Origin: an uncultured Lachnospiraceae bacterium
Lineage (GTDB): Bacteria; Bacillota; Clostridia; Lachnospirales; Lachnospiraceae
Assembly: GCA_910579615.1 (NCBI GenBank)
Contig: CAJTUA010000022.1
Span: forward strand, 4,899 to 68,898
Length of the DNA: 64,000 nucleotides
Reading direction: 5' to 3'
Numbering within the stretch: position 1 is the stretch's first letter; every line of letters starts with the position of its first letter. Of the stretch, positions 40,851 through 49,539 are shown piece by piece. The position numbers and the translations under genes were made by a program. Below the pieces are notes generated by a model that saw nothing but the letters and a program-made list of their open reading frames with translations, had not been told where the DNA came from and searched no databases.

Positions 40851-41312
40851 TTAACGCACCCTCTGCCTTTTCTCAATACGAAATCCATTTTTCAGATACA
40901 ACTTCACTGCATTTTGATTCCATTCAGCTACATGCAAAATAATTTCTTCATAGCCTTGCTCTTTTATATGATTCATTCCCCAGAATAATAATTTTTTCCC
41001 TATCCCCTGCCCTTGAAACGATTTCCTGACAATTAAATCATCTAACTCATTTCCATAGCAAGAAACAGCACCTATTATTACTCCATTTTGTAAATAAAGA
41101 AAAATATCATTTATTTTATCTTTGATTTGAGAATAATCGTAATAAAAATTTATCGGCTCAACTTCTAACGCTTTTCTCATTTCACAAAAACATTCATTAT
41201 ATATTTTCATATATTCATTCCAGTATTTTTCCTGGAAAGGAACACATATTATGTCGTTCTGATACTCCAATGCTTTTTTATATACCATTTCATATGCAAT
41301 TATTTCTTTCAT
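40851..41312 (-). CDS. GNAT family N-acetyltransferase
   Basis: 153 residues. The acetyl-CoA-binding motif A is LIVRKSFQGQGIGKKLLFWGM (residues about 91-111), preceded by the beta strand GVIIGAVSCYGNELDDL and followed by AVKLYLKNGFRIEKRQ. The substrate is unknown. The gene is strikingly A+T-rich and its stop abuts the broken histidine phosphatase frame. Its C-terminus (KRQRVR) is short and basic and may have been replaced during the rearrangement. Lateral origin is likely. Confidence 0.8.
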   Translation of the reverse strand: MKEIIAYEMVYKKALEYQNDIICVPFQEKYWNEYMKIYNECFCEMRKALEVEPINFYYDYSQIKDKINDIFLYLQNGVIIGAVSCYGNELDDLIVRKSFQGQGIGKKLLFWGMNHIKEQGYEEIILHVAEWNQNAVKLYLKNGFRIEKRQRVR

Positions 41313-41375
41313 CTATGTTTCTCCCGGAAATCAGTTACTCTGCCGGAAAAGCTTGTGATTTCGCTGCTTTCCTTT

Positions 41376-41843
41376 TTACAAAATCTTCTCCATCCCAACC
41401 TTCTGCACACAAAGCCCACAGCTCTCATAAAACCGCATCGCCGCAGGATTGCACGCCCATACATTCAAGGTCACATTATAGCAGCCTGCCTCCTTCGCAA
41501 ATGCCAGCACATACTCATACAACGCCCTTCCGATATGCTGCCCGCGCAGCTGCTCATCCACGCACAAATCATCGATGTAAAGTGTGCGGATATCCGAAAG
41601 CGAACGCTCCCCCACATGCTCCTGGAACACGCAGAATGCATAGCCCGCCACATGACCTTCCAATATCCCGGCAAAAATCGGCCGCTTTTCATCCGCGATA
41701 ATCTCCAGCAATTCCTCGTCCGTATATTTTTTATTGCCCGGACGGAAAATGTCCGGCCGCCCGTCCGAGTGCACCTTATGTACCTGATATAGTAATTTGT
41801 CAATATCCGCGATATCGGATGGCAATGCCCGTCGAATCTGCAT
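41376..41843 (-). CDS. GNAT family N-acetyltransferase (RimI-like)
   Basis: 155 residues: MQIRRALPSDIADIDKLLYQ start, LYIDDLCVDEQLRGQHIGRALYEYVLAFAKEAG (motif A with the Q/RxxGxG-like loop RGQHIG), then NVTLNVWACNPAAMRFYESCGL. All parts of the fold are present. Unlike the gene at 40851 it has the base composition of the bulk of the window. A good promoter lies 64-92 bases upstream (41907-41935). The substrate is unknown. Confidence 0.87.
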   Translation of the reverse strand: MQIRRALPSDIADIDKLLYQVHKVHSDGRPDIFRPGNKKYTDEELLEIIADEKRPIFAGILEGHVAGYAFCVFQEHVGERSLSDIRTLYIDDLCVDEQLRGQHIGRALYEYVLAFAKEAGCYNVTLNVWACNPAAMRFYESCGLCVQKVGMEKIL

Positions 41844-41906
41844 AAATATCCCTCTTTCCCTGTGTATTTTCGTTCCATATAGTTTTAAAATATACTATCC
41901 TAGAAT

Positions 41907-41935
41907 ATTTTAGCTTACCTTCTATGTGATTGCAA
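41907..41935 (-). promoter_or_regulatory. Promoter of the GNAT gene at 41376
   Basis: On the minus strand TTGCAA (41930-41935), a 17-base spacer and TAAAAT (41907-41912). The predicted start is near 41900, giving a leader of about 55 bases. Confidence 0.6.
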
Positions 41936-42133
41936 GCCTAAAATTGGTCAAACCAGAAAATAGTATTTGTTTCAGGGAGCAACACTTAAAGTTTCGGAAA
42001 TGTTTCTAAAATATAACATAATTTGAAAAGTGAAGATTATTGACATTACAGTCCGGGCATCCCGCCCAAACCGTGCAGTCCAATTCCTGGCTGCGCCATA
42101 ACATAAAATTGCACAAACTACACTGCAAGAAGA

Positions 42134-42184
42134 AACGGGGCTGTTGTCCCATAGATTACTCATCTATTTTGCAACAGCCCCGTT
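42134..42184. terminator. Long bidirectional hairpin after pnkp
   Basis: AACGGGGCTGTTG (42134-42146) pairs perfectly with CAACAGCCCCGTT (42172-42184), and an inner ATAGAT/ATCTAT stem extends it. It is followed by TTT on the plus side and TTCTTC on the minus side. It lies 95 bases past the pnkp stop. The sequence resembles the hairpin ends of some insertion sequences, so it may be an IS scar. The remaining 41940-42130 sequence shows no gene I can support. Confidence 0.6.
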
Positions 42185-42279
42185 TTCCCCTTAAAACTTA
42201 GGGCATATCCAAAAACGGATTCCCGCATTTTGCATGCCCCCAAAAGAAAGCAGTTTTCAAAATGTTTGAGGGAATTTTG

Positions 42280-44853
42280 TTACAGCCTTGGGTCCACTGG
42301 CTCACTTTCGAGGGCAAGCACCCCAAAAGAGCATTCGTGCACTTTGTACAGAGGTTCTCCATTTACGAAACGTTCCAGGGATTCCATGCCAAGGGAAAAT
42401 TCCTTAAGCGCCAGCGCCCGCTTGCGGCTGAGCGAGCGTTTTTTCAGCCGTTCTAAGTGCCCCGGTTCCAGGTATTCCGCGCCGTAGATAATGCGCAGGT
42501 ATTCCCTGCCCCTACATTTCACAGCGGGCTGGAGCAGCATGTGTCCCTGGCGGCAAAGGAAGGTTTCTGGTTTGACCACCATGCCCTCGCCACCCTCTTT
42601 GGTAAGGGAAAGCCACCAGTCAACGCCTTTTTGTATGCTCTCCTCGCTTGTTGTATCAACACATAGATAAGGAGTTTCCATGAAAACCGGGTCGGAGCCG
42701 GTAATGTATTTTTTAATGGTTTCCATATGCCATACATGTGTTTCCCCGGAAAATACCCTGCCTTCTGATGCGAGGATATGGAACGGGGCGATGCGAAAAT
42801 CATCAATGCCATTTACTGTCCAGCAATATTCACGGTAAGCCTGTATATAGCGTTCTATGTCCTCCCGTTTTGTTTTAAAGCGTGTAAGCAGCACTGCGGG
42901 ATTGATATTTTGTCCGGTAAAAGCCGAATCTATATGGGCAAAATTTTCCCTTTCCCCGGTCTGTCCCAGTGCCTGTACAGCAGCAGAAAGTCCTATAAAG
43001 GCTGCATTTCCGGTAGCGGCATACTGGGAACGGATCAGTCCCTGGGCTTTCTGTGACCATGGCATCAGTTCCGTGTCAAGGCAAACCCAGTCAGTTGCAA
43101 AATCCTCAAAGAACCCCGTTTTTGTCAGTACATGGTCAAGCCGTGCAAGCAGGCTTTCTTCCGTTTCCAGCTCATCGAAAAAGCGTCTGCCCGTGCGGCT
43201 GTAAATAATTCCCCTGGTGCCATCGGCAATGCCAAAGCGTTTCTGTGCTGTCTTAGCGTCCCGGCACAGAATGATTACCGCGCGTGAACCCATATGCTTT
43301 TTTTCGCATATAATATGATTCATCCCCTTGCTGCTATAGTAGGAAAATGCTTGCAGGGGGTGTTCCAGATAACCGTCAAGCCCACTTGTTTCACACGGCG
43401 ACATAGTGGGTGGAAGATAAATCAGCCAATGTGGGTCTGCGGCAAAGCGCGACATGGTTTCCAGTGCGGCGGATGCGTTGTTTCCATCAATATCGACCGA
43501 CGGAAGCAGTCTTGTGGTGATGTGCATTTTATGGTTGAAATCGCCCACCATAAGCATATCCGCCATGTCCGCATCGCTTTCGGTATCTAAAGGTTTGGCT
43601 GGTGCAAAGTATTCTTCCTTTGCATCTACATTTACAAACTCCCGCTCCGGATAGCGGTACGCAGTCAGCTTTCCACCGAATACGCAGCCAGTATCAATGC
43701 AGAATGTGCCGTTTTGAGATTTTACTTCCCTGTCTGCTATATGGCCATACACAATGGTTGCACGCCCCCGGTAGTCCGCTGCCCAGTCAAGACGGACAGG
43801 CAGGCCGTAAGAATCCGTTTCACCCGTGATTTCGCCGTACAGGCAGAATTCCCGTATTCTTGATGAGGTTCGCCCGATATATTCCTGTTTCAATCCGGCG
43901 TGTGAGATTACAAGCTTTCCGTCGTCAAGCACATAATGGCTGATTAGCCCGTCTATAAATTCAGCAACTTCGGCTTTGAACTCCTCCCCGCAGGCATTTA
44001 GTTCCGAGATGGTCTTGTCCATGCCGTGCGCAGTGGTAACGGATTTGCCTTGCAGGTATTTCAGGAGTTTGGCATCATGGTTGCCGGGGACGGCGATGGC
44101 ATTACCAGTTTTTACCATTTTCATAACCAGGCGCAAAACCGCTGCATTTTTTGGCCCACGGTCACATAAATCGCCGAGGAAAGCGGCTTTCCTGCCCTCC
44201 GGGTGCGAAAAACCCACTTCCGTTTCGCGGTAGCCAAGTTTGTTAAGGAGCAGGATAAGCTCATCATAACAGCCATGGATATCCCCAATGATATCAAAGG
44301 GACCGTGTTCGTCCCGCCGGTCGTTCCATAGCCTGGTGCGGACGACTTCCAGATTTTCAAGCTGTTTGGTGGAATTGATCACATAGACGAAGCGGAATCC
44401 TTCGCGTTTCAGGCCACGGATACAGCGTTTTACTTCGCGGCAGTGCTGGCGGACTACCCGTTCGGGAAGATTTCGTTCCGGCCGCGCCTTATTGCGCTCT
44501 AACAAAAGTTCTTCCGGTAAGTTAAGCACGATGGCGGCGGCATGGACATTCTGTTCCTTCGCAAGCGAAACAATCCGTTTTCTTGCTTCCTGTTTGAGGT
44601 TGGTGGCATCAACCACGGTGAGTTTTCTGTGGTTAAGCCTTTTATTGGCTGCGTAAAACAGTAAATCAAATGCATCCGAAGAAACGTCCTGGCAGTTTTC
44701 GTCGTCGCTGACCATCCCGCGGAAGAAATCGGAGGAGAGCACTTCGGTCGGCTTGAAATACCGGTTTGCAAAGCTGGTTTTTCCCGATGAAGTCCCGCCG
44801 ACCATGGCGATCAGGCAGAATTCGGGTACTTCAATCCTGTATTTAGTTTCCAT
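42280..44853 (-). CDS. pnkp: Bacterial polynucleotide kinase-phosphatase-ligase (Pnkp)
   Basis: 857 residues from ATG 44851-44853, close to the 870 of Clostridium thermocellum Pnkp. Three modules are visible. The first is a P-loop 5'-OH polynucleotide kinase (1-175, AMVGGTSSGKTSFANRYF). The second is a metallophosphoesterase 2',3'-phosphatase (about 185-420, IIGDIHGCYDEL, GDLCDRGPKN, GNHDAKLL, ISHAGLKQE). The third is an adenylyltransferase (about 475-857, nucleophile Lys in KHMGSRAVIIL near 515, later GMVVKPETF). It repairs broken RNA ends with Hen1, whose gene overlaps its start by 11 bases, so the two are coupled. Targets are probably tRNAs cut by ribotoxins. Confidence 0.95.
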   Translation of the reverse strand: METKYRIEVPEFCLIAMVGGTSSGKTSFANRYFKPTEVLSSDFFRGMVSDDENCQDVSSDAFDLLFYAANKRLNHRKLTVVDATNLKQEARKRIVSLAKEQNVHAAAIVLNLPEELLLERNKARPERNLPERVVRQHCREVKRCIRGLKREGFRFVYVINSTKQLENLEVVRTRLWNDRRDEHGPFDIIGDIHGCYDELILLLNKLGYRETEVGFSHPEGRKAAFLGDLCDRGPKNAAVLRLVMKMVKTGNAIAVPGNHDAKLLKYLQGKSVTTAHGMDKTISELNACGEEFKAEVAEFIDGLISHYVLDDGKLVISHAGLKQEYIGRTSSRIREFCLYGEITGETDSYGLPVRLDWAADYRGRATIVYGHIADREVKSQNGTFCIDTGCVFGGKLTAYRYPEREFVNVDAKEEYFAPAKPLDTESDADMADMLMVGDFNHKMHITTRLLPSVDIDGNNASAALETMSRFAADPHWLIYLPPTMSPCETSGLDGYLEHPLQAFSYYSSKGMNHIICEKKHMGSRAVIILCRDAKTAQKRFGIADGTRGIIYSRTGRRFFDELETEESLLARLDHVLTKTGFFEDFATDWVCLDTELMPWSQKAQGLIRSQYAATGNAAFIGLSAAVQALGQTGERENFAHIDSAFTGQNINPAVLLTRFKTKREDIERYIQAYREYCWTVNGIDDFRIAPFHILASEGRVFSGETHVWHMETIKKYITGSDPVFMETPYLCVDTTSEESIQKGVDWWLSLTKEGGEGMVVKPETFLCRQGHMLLQPAVKCRGREYLRIIYGAEYLEPGHLERLKKRSLSRKRALALKEFSLGMESLERFVNGEPLYKVHECSFGVLALESEPVDPRL

Positions 44854-46255
44854 TTTTTGTAAACACCCCCATCTGTGTCGGATTGCCGTAAGTTTCATCC
44901 ATTTCGCCAATCCCGCGGATTTCACAGCGGTAGCCGAAACGTTCGCAGATATGTTTTGTCCATGCCGAAAATTCTTCCCTTGTCCACTCAAACCGGTGGT
45001 CGCCGTGGCGGAATGTGTTTTTTTGCATGGTTTCATATTTGGCGTTGTACTCCCGGTTTGGCGTAGTCAGAATTATGGTTTTCGGTGAAGCATATTCAAA
45101 GATTACTCGCTCAAAAGCGTTAAGGCGCGACGGTTCTATATGTTCAATGACTTCGATGACGCAGGCACAGTCATACCCTTTTAAGCGTTTGTCCAGGTAG
45201 GTCAGGGAAGCCTGCATCAGTGTCAGCTTATTTTTCCGAAAAGGCGGCATCCGGTCAAGGTGCAGATGTTTTGCCGCTTTTTCAAGCACGCTAACGGAAA
45301 CATCGCAGGCGGTAACTTTTTTGATCTGCGCTTCACCGAGCAGCAGGGAGGTTAGCCTGCATTCCCCGCAGCCAAGGTCGAGCACTGTAAAGGCACCACT
45401 TTTTAGCACCGCATCCCTCACGGCTTCCATGCGCTGTGTATTGAGTGGTGTGCGTGCCGTTTCCCCGGAATTCTCTTCCGGGAGGGTTTCTTCCAGTGTA
45501 TCGGCATTTTCCTGTGCTTCCGGCTCCCCGGCAAGCAGGATGTCTATTGCCCGGCGTGCGTAGCTGCCCCTTGCAGGAAAATACCGGCGTGCGATTTTTT
45601 CTTTGTAAGGGTGGCCAGCCAGCCATCCTTCCCCGTGGTCAAGGAGTTTTTTGATTTCGGCTTCCGAGGTATAATAGTGTTTTTGTTTATCAAATACGGG
45701 AATCAGCACATAAAGATGGTTTAACAGTTCACAAAGTTTTACTGTCCCGCAGATTGTAAGGTCGATGTAGGGGGATTCCCCCCATTCGGGAAATTTTTCG
45801 TCTAACAGCGTGCGCTTTGTGGTGACCTGGTATCCAAGTGGTTCAAACAGTTGTCTGGCAAGCTCTGTTTCCCTGCCGTCTTTTAAGGAGGAGAGCTGGG
45901 CGGTAAGATGCAGCGGCGTGTCTGCAAGTTCCTGGTACTGCTCGCACCGGCCTCCCATCGCTGTGCCGAATACGCGGGAAATTGCCGTACTCATAAAGGA
46001 TGTGGAGGCATATGGTCTGTCATTTACATAGTCGAACAGCCCGCCGTCCCTGCTCCCAAGTTTTCCCCGGGCAAGGTCAATTGGGTCAATATCTAACAGC
46101 AGGGCAGCGGTGGTGCGTTTTGCACTGACTTCCGGATAGAAAACATATGCTTTCCCATAGCTTAAATCAAACTGCTGTACCCGGTCAGGGTGTTTGTGCA
46201 GCAAATATCCAAGTTCCTGTGTATTTTGTCCTTCGTAGGTGATTGTCAATAACAA
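44843..46255 (-). CDS. hen1: 3' terminal RNA ribose 2'-O-methyltransferase Hen1
   Basis: 470 residues from a TTG start (46253-46255) with GGGGG nine bases upstream. MLLTITYEGQNTQELGYLLH is the normal N-terminus of the family, which supports TTG. Residues 1-245 are the Hen1 N-terminal domain that activates the Pnkp ligase. Residues 265-465 are the manganese-dependent methyltransferase: SAM loop VLDLGCGECRLTSLL, metal and catalytic motif VIEVIEHIEPSRL, and TTPNREYNAKYE. It methylates the 2'-OH at the cut 3' end before ligation, so the repaired RNA resists the same nuclease. It forms a complex with Pnkp, encoded next. Confidence 0.95.
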   Translation of the reverse strand: MLLTITYEGQNTQELGYLLHKHPDRVQQFDLSYGKAYVFYPEVSAKRTTAALLLDIDPIDLARGKLGSRDGGLFDYVNDRPYASTSFMSTAISRVFGTAMGGRCEQYQELADTPLHLTAQLSSLKDGRETELARQLFEPLGYQVTTKRTLLDEKFPEWGESPYIDLTICGTVKLCELLNHLYVLIPVFDKQKHYYTSEAEIKKLLDHGEGWLAGHPYKEKIARRYFPARGSYARRAIDILLAGEPEAQENADTLEETLPEENSGETARTPLNTQRMEAVRDAVLKSGAFTVLDLGCGECRLTSLLLGEAQIKKVTACDVSVSVLEKAAKHLHLDRMPPFRKNKLTLMQASLTYLDKRLKGYDCACVIEVIEHIEPSRLNAFERVIFEYASPKTIILTTPNREYNAKYETMQKNTFRHGDHRFEWTREEFSAWTKHICERFGYRCEIRGIGEMDETYGNPTQMGVFTKNGN

Positions 46256-46369
46256 TTGCAGTTTCCCCCTTTCTTCTGGTTAATATATTATTTTACCACA
46301 GCGGGGGAAGAATGGCAAGATTTTTGGGAAAAGCTTCAATAAGAAAAGTTTCCATACCTTGTTTGCACG

Positions 46370-48433
46370 CTACGCCCTGTTCAAATCACTCACAATCGCA
46401 TAATACGAATGCGATGTAATCCGGTACGCGAGCACATACAAAACGGCAAACACCCCAAAGCATACAAGCGTTACCAAAACCAGCAAATTCCCGTTGGTCA
46501 GCCCGAAGAGAATCAAGCATTTTTGTATCATCGGGAATGCGAAGGCAAGATGTATCCCCGCGGCAGCCAACGGAAGGAAAAATACCGTGATTACCTGGGA
46601 ATTCACACTCTTTTTAATTTCATGCTTCGTCATGCCAACCTTTTGCATAATCTCAAACCGCGCCTGGTCCTCGTAGCCCTCGGAAACCTGTTTATAATAC
46701 ATGATAAGCACTGCGGCAAACACAAAGACAATGCCAAGCAGTACCCCAAGGAAAAACAAGCCGCCATACAAAGCATAGAAAAGCATCCGTTCGCGCGCAA
46801 GCCCCTCAAATGTTATCGAAAAAAGCCCCTTTGCATCCTTCATGCCCTCCTGGCTACATTCGTCCAAAAACTCCCTGATGCGGCTTGTGAATACGTTAAA
46901 AATCTCAATCTGTTCTTCGTCCTGCGCATCCAGGTCAAAGGCATAAATCCACTTTAATGCAAATGCATTCTCCCCCGCATAATTTGTAAGTCCCATAAAT
47001 TCCTGCACTACCGCATCAAAATCTGCAACCACCAAAAACATCGACGGAACCATCTGCATCGCGTCCTTGGCATCACCAACAAAATCCACTGTCTTTTTTA
47101 CTGTAAATGGCTCATGCCCGTCAAACAAAATCTCCTTCTCCTTATAAGAACTCTTTGTTGTATATATCAGCACTTCCCTCCCCGAAAGTTCTTCCTTTCC
47201 CCCCATTAAACGATTGTAGTCCTCGATTGGCACCAGATAAATCTGCCATATATTCCCCGAATTTGAAATTACGTCGTATGCGCCCGGGTCTTCTGCATAC
47301 AGCATCCCATCTTTTTTCAGGGCAATGGTTTCCGCCCGCCGGTAATCCATCCAGTTCTTCCCTGTCTGGCCATACTGTGCAAGTGTTTCCCCGGTAACCG
47401 CGCGAATGCCCTGTACCTCCTTACCGTAAAACCCTTCCGCCTCTTTTGTCCACGCACTCAGATTGATATCCCGTGGATAACGGTTTTTAAGGCTTTCCTC
47501 TTTACCAATGTAGAGGCAGACGGTTGAGGATAGCATAACCAGTACCATTGTGCACAAAATGCAGATGGAGGCAAGCCCCGCACCGTTTCGCTTCATGCGG
47601 TAAACCATCGAGGAGACGGAAACAAAATGGCTTGTTTTATAATAATATTTCTTATTTTTCTGCAAACTTTTGCAGATGGTAACTGACCCCGCAATAAAAA
47701 GCAGATAGGTTGCAATGATTACCATAATTACGGCAACAAAAAACAGTACTATGACCTCCAGCGGGTTTTGCAGGGTTACCGCAAGATAATATGCGCCCCC
47801 CAAAAGCCCTGCGCCAAGGATGGCAAAAATCCAGTTTGTCTTCGGCGGCCGCTCCCCGGTATTTTCGCTGTGCAAAAGCTCAATCGGATTTGCAAAATGT
47901 AACTGCCGTAATGCATTGGCAAGAATCAGCAGGAAAATAACCGCAAACAAGACTGCCGTATTCGCAATGCTCCCCGTGTCAACACGCATAAAAAACATTG
48001 CTTCCGCGCCAAGGATATTGACCATGCAAAGTTCCGCAACTTTTGAGAGCAGGACACCGCCTGCTGTGCCGATGGCAAGCGATATGCCCGCAATCATAAA
48101 GGTTTCCCATAAAAGCACGCGCGCAATATTCCACTTGCCCATGCCAAGGATATTGTAAAGCCCAAATTCCTTTTTCCTGCGGCGCATCAGGAAGGAATTT
48201 GTGTAGAATAAAAAAATTGCCGCAAAAAAACCAATCACGCCGCAGCCAAGCTGCAGAACCATCTGCATATCCTTGCCACCCTTGCAGCTTGCCAGGTACT
48301 CACTGGAGGATAAAAAGGACACGATGTAAAACATCATGACCATCCCGATGCAGGTTAAGATGTACGGCAGGTAAAGGCGGCCGTTTTTGCGTATTCCGGT
48401 CCATGCAAGCCTTGGATAGATACTATGTTTCAT
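46370..48433 (-). CDS. BceB-like ABC transporter permease (FtsX family)
   Basis: 687 residues and ten predicted membrane segments: one at 20-42, three in the first FtsX block (about 60-195), two near 205-255, one near 290, then a large outside domain (about 310-515), and three near the end (about 540-685). This is the BceB layout used in target-protection transporters against bacitracin and other cell-wall peptides. It starts 18 bases after the ATPase stop. The kinase and regulator of the same module lie upstream. It ends 114 bases before hen1, with no clear terminator. Confidence 0.9.
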   Translation of the reverse strand: MKHSIYPRLAWTGIRKNGRLYLPYILTCIGMVMMFYIVSFLSSSEYLASCKGGKDMQMVLQLGCGVIGFFAAIFLFYTNSFLMRRRKKEFGLYNILGMGKWNIARVLLWETFMIAGISLAIGTAGGVLLSKVAELCMVNILGAEAMFFMRVDTGSIANTAVLFAVIFLLILANALRQLHFANPIELLHSENTGERPPKTNWIFAILGAGLLGGAYYLAVTLQNPLEVIVLFFVAVIMVIIATYLLFIAGSVTICKSLQKNKKYYYKTSHFVSVSSMVYRMKRNGAGLASICILCTMVLVMLSSTVCLYIGKEESLKNRYPRDINLSAWTKEAEGFYGKEVQGIRAVTGETLAQYGQTGKNWMDYRRAETIALKKDGMLYAEDPGAYDVISNSGNIWQIYLVPIEDYNRLMGGKEELSGREVLIYTTKSSYKEKEILFDGHEPFTVKKTVDFVGDAKDAMQMVPSMFLVVADFDAVVQEFMGLTNYAGENAFALKWIYAFDLDAQDEEQIEIFNVFTSRIREFLDECSQEGMKDAKGLFSITFEGLARERMLFYALYGGLFFLGVLLGIVFVFAAVLIMYYKQVSEGYEDQARFEIMQKVGMTKHEIKKSVNSQVITVFFLPLAAAGIHLAFAFPMIQKCLILFGLTNGNLLVLVTLVCFGVFAVLYVLAYRITSHSYYAIVSDLNRA

Positions 48434-48451
48434 GCCAGATGCCCCCTTCCT

Positions 48452-49225
48452 TTAACCGATGGCCGCGCCGGTTTTCCGGTTCGCAAGCAGTGTGAGGGTA
48501 TCCGAAATCTTCTGGTAAAGTTCCTCGTTCGTGCTGTGGCCGCGGTAAATCTGGTGGAAAACCTCGCCGTCACGGATGAACATTACCCGCCCCGCCCGGC
48601 TTGCTGCCTTGACGGAATGGGTTACCATCACAATCGTCTGCCCCATGCGGTTGACATCCTCAAAAATATCCAAAAGCTCATCCGTCGATTTGGAATCCAA
48701 CGCCCCGGTCGGCTCATCCGCGAGCACAAGCTTTGGTCTTGTAATCAGGGTTCTCGCAACCGCCGCGCGCTGCTTCTGCCCGCCGGAAACCTCATAAGGG
48801 TATTTTTTTAGCAATTGCGAAATCCCGAGCCGGTCCGCAATCGGCATCAGGCGGTTGTGCATTTCATCGTAGCGTTTTCCCATCAGTACGAGCGGCAAAT
48901 AAATATTATCCTCCAGGTTAAAGGTATCAAGCAGATTAAAATCCTGGAACACAAACCCCAGGTTATCCCTGCGGAATGCCGCCACCGCGGACTCCTTGAT
49001 TGCCCCCAAATCCTGCCCGTCGAGCAGAACCTTGCCCGCCGTCGGCTTATCAAGGGCTGCCAGGATATTCAAAAGTGTTGTCTTGCCGGAACCGGATTCC
49101 CCCATGACCGCCACATACTCCCCTTCTTCCACGGTAAACGACACATTTTTCAGCGCCTCCACCTTATTTCCCCCAAACCTTGTCGTATAGGTTTTCTTGA
49201 CACCCTGAGCCTCTAAAATACTCAT
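48452..49225 (-). CDS. BceA-like ABC transporter ATP-binding protein
   Basis: 257 residues. Walker A GESGSGKTTLLNILAALD, Q-loop in FVFQDFNLLDTFNLEDNIYLPL, signature VSGGQKQRAAVARTL, Walker B LVLADEPTGALD and switch MVTHSVKAA are intact. The extra C-terminal 25 residues are usual for BceA-like proteins. It drives the BceB-like permease. The ATG has GAAAGGTGG upstream, and the structured repeat at 49244-49362 fills its whole leader. Confidence 0.93.
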   Translation of the reverse strand: MSILEAQGVKKTYTTRFGGNKVEALKNVSFTVEEGEYVAVMGESGSGKTTLLNILAALDKPTAGKVLLDGQDLGAIKESAVAAFRRDNLGFVFQDFNLLDTFNLEDNIYLPLVLMGKRYDEMHNRLMPIADRLGISQLLKKYPYEVSGGQKQRAAVARTLITRPKLVLADEPTGALDSKSTDELLDIFEDVNRMGQTIVMVTHSVKAASRAGRVMFIRDGEVFHQIYRGHSTNEELYQKISDTLTLLANRKTGAAIG

Positions 49226-49243
49226 GTTGCTACCACCTTTCGA

Positions 49244-49362
49244 TTTTAAGTTCCGCAGAATCCCTTCTCAGACCCTTAAGCGGCAAAGGAATTTCTGCTC
49301 GCTTTGCTCCCAGAAATCCCTCTGGGGTCTGTTCCGGGATTCTGCTGTTTTTAAGTTCCGCA
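49244..49362 (-). repeat. Structured RBS-proximal repeat, locus C (leader of the bceA-like gene)
   Basis: One full hairpin unit between two copies of the box TTTTAAGTTCCGCA (49244-49257 and 49349-49362), period 105. Helices: GCAGAATCCC 49255-49264 with GGGATTCTGC 49336-49345 (perfect), CAGACCC 49269-49275 with GGGTCTG 49325-49331 (perfect), and GGAATTTCTG 49288-49297 with CAGAAATCCC 49311-49320 (one G-U in RNA). Unlike loci A and B, the far copy is reduced to the box. On the minus strand the near box ends 18 bases before the ATG of the ATPase gene. Confidence 0.85.
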
Positions 49363-49366
49363 AATG

Positions 49367-49441
49367 ATTTTATCAAAAAAGGAAAATGTGCGCCATCGAA
49401 TCGGCTTACATTTTCCCCCTGAAAACTTACATTGATGTAAG
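49367..49441 (-). promoter_or_regulatory. Regulator dyad and promoter of the bceAB-like operon
   Basis: CTTACATTGATGTAAG (49426-49441) is a perfect 7+2+7 dyad, with a third half-site CTTACAT at 49405-49411, 21 bp away. Downstream on the minus strand is a -10-like TAAAAT (49367-49372) with a poor -35, as in activated promoters. The BceR-like regulator encoded at 50595 is the obvious binder. A start near 49360 would place the whole structured repeat in the 5' leader. The sites are visible; binding and start point are inferred. Confidence 0.6.
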
Positions 49442-49539
49442 AATTCCCTTTTCCATCCCTTCTTTTTGACATCCGGGCATTTCCATTTCACGCCTTATCT
49501 TCCCAGCCAATCGCAATATCCGTAACATCCACCTGCGTT

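Noticed and set aside
41972..42163. 63-residue minus-strand frame starting in the hairpin after pnkp
   Set aside because: Starts inside the terminator stem, lacks a binding site, and has no recognisable features.
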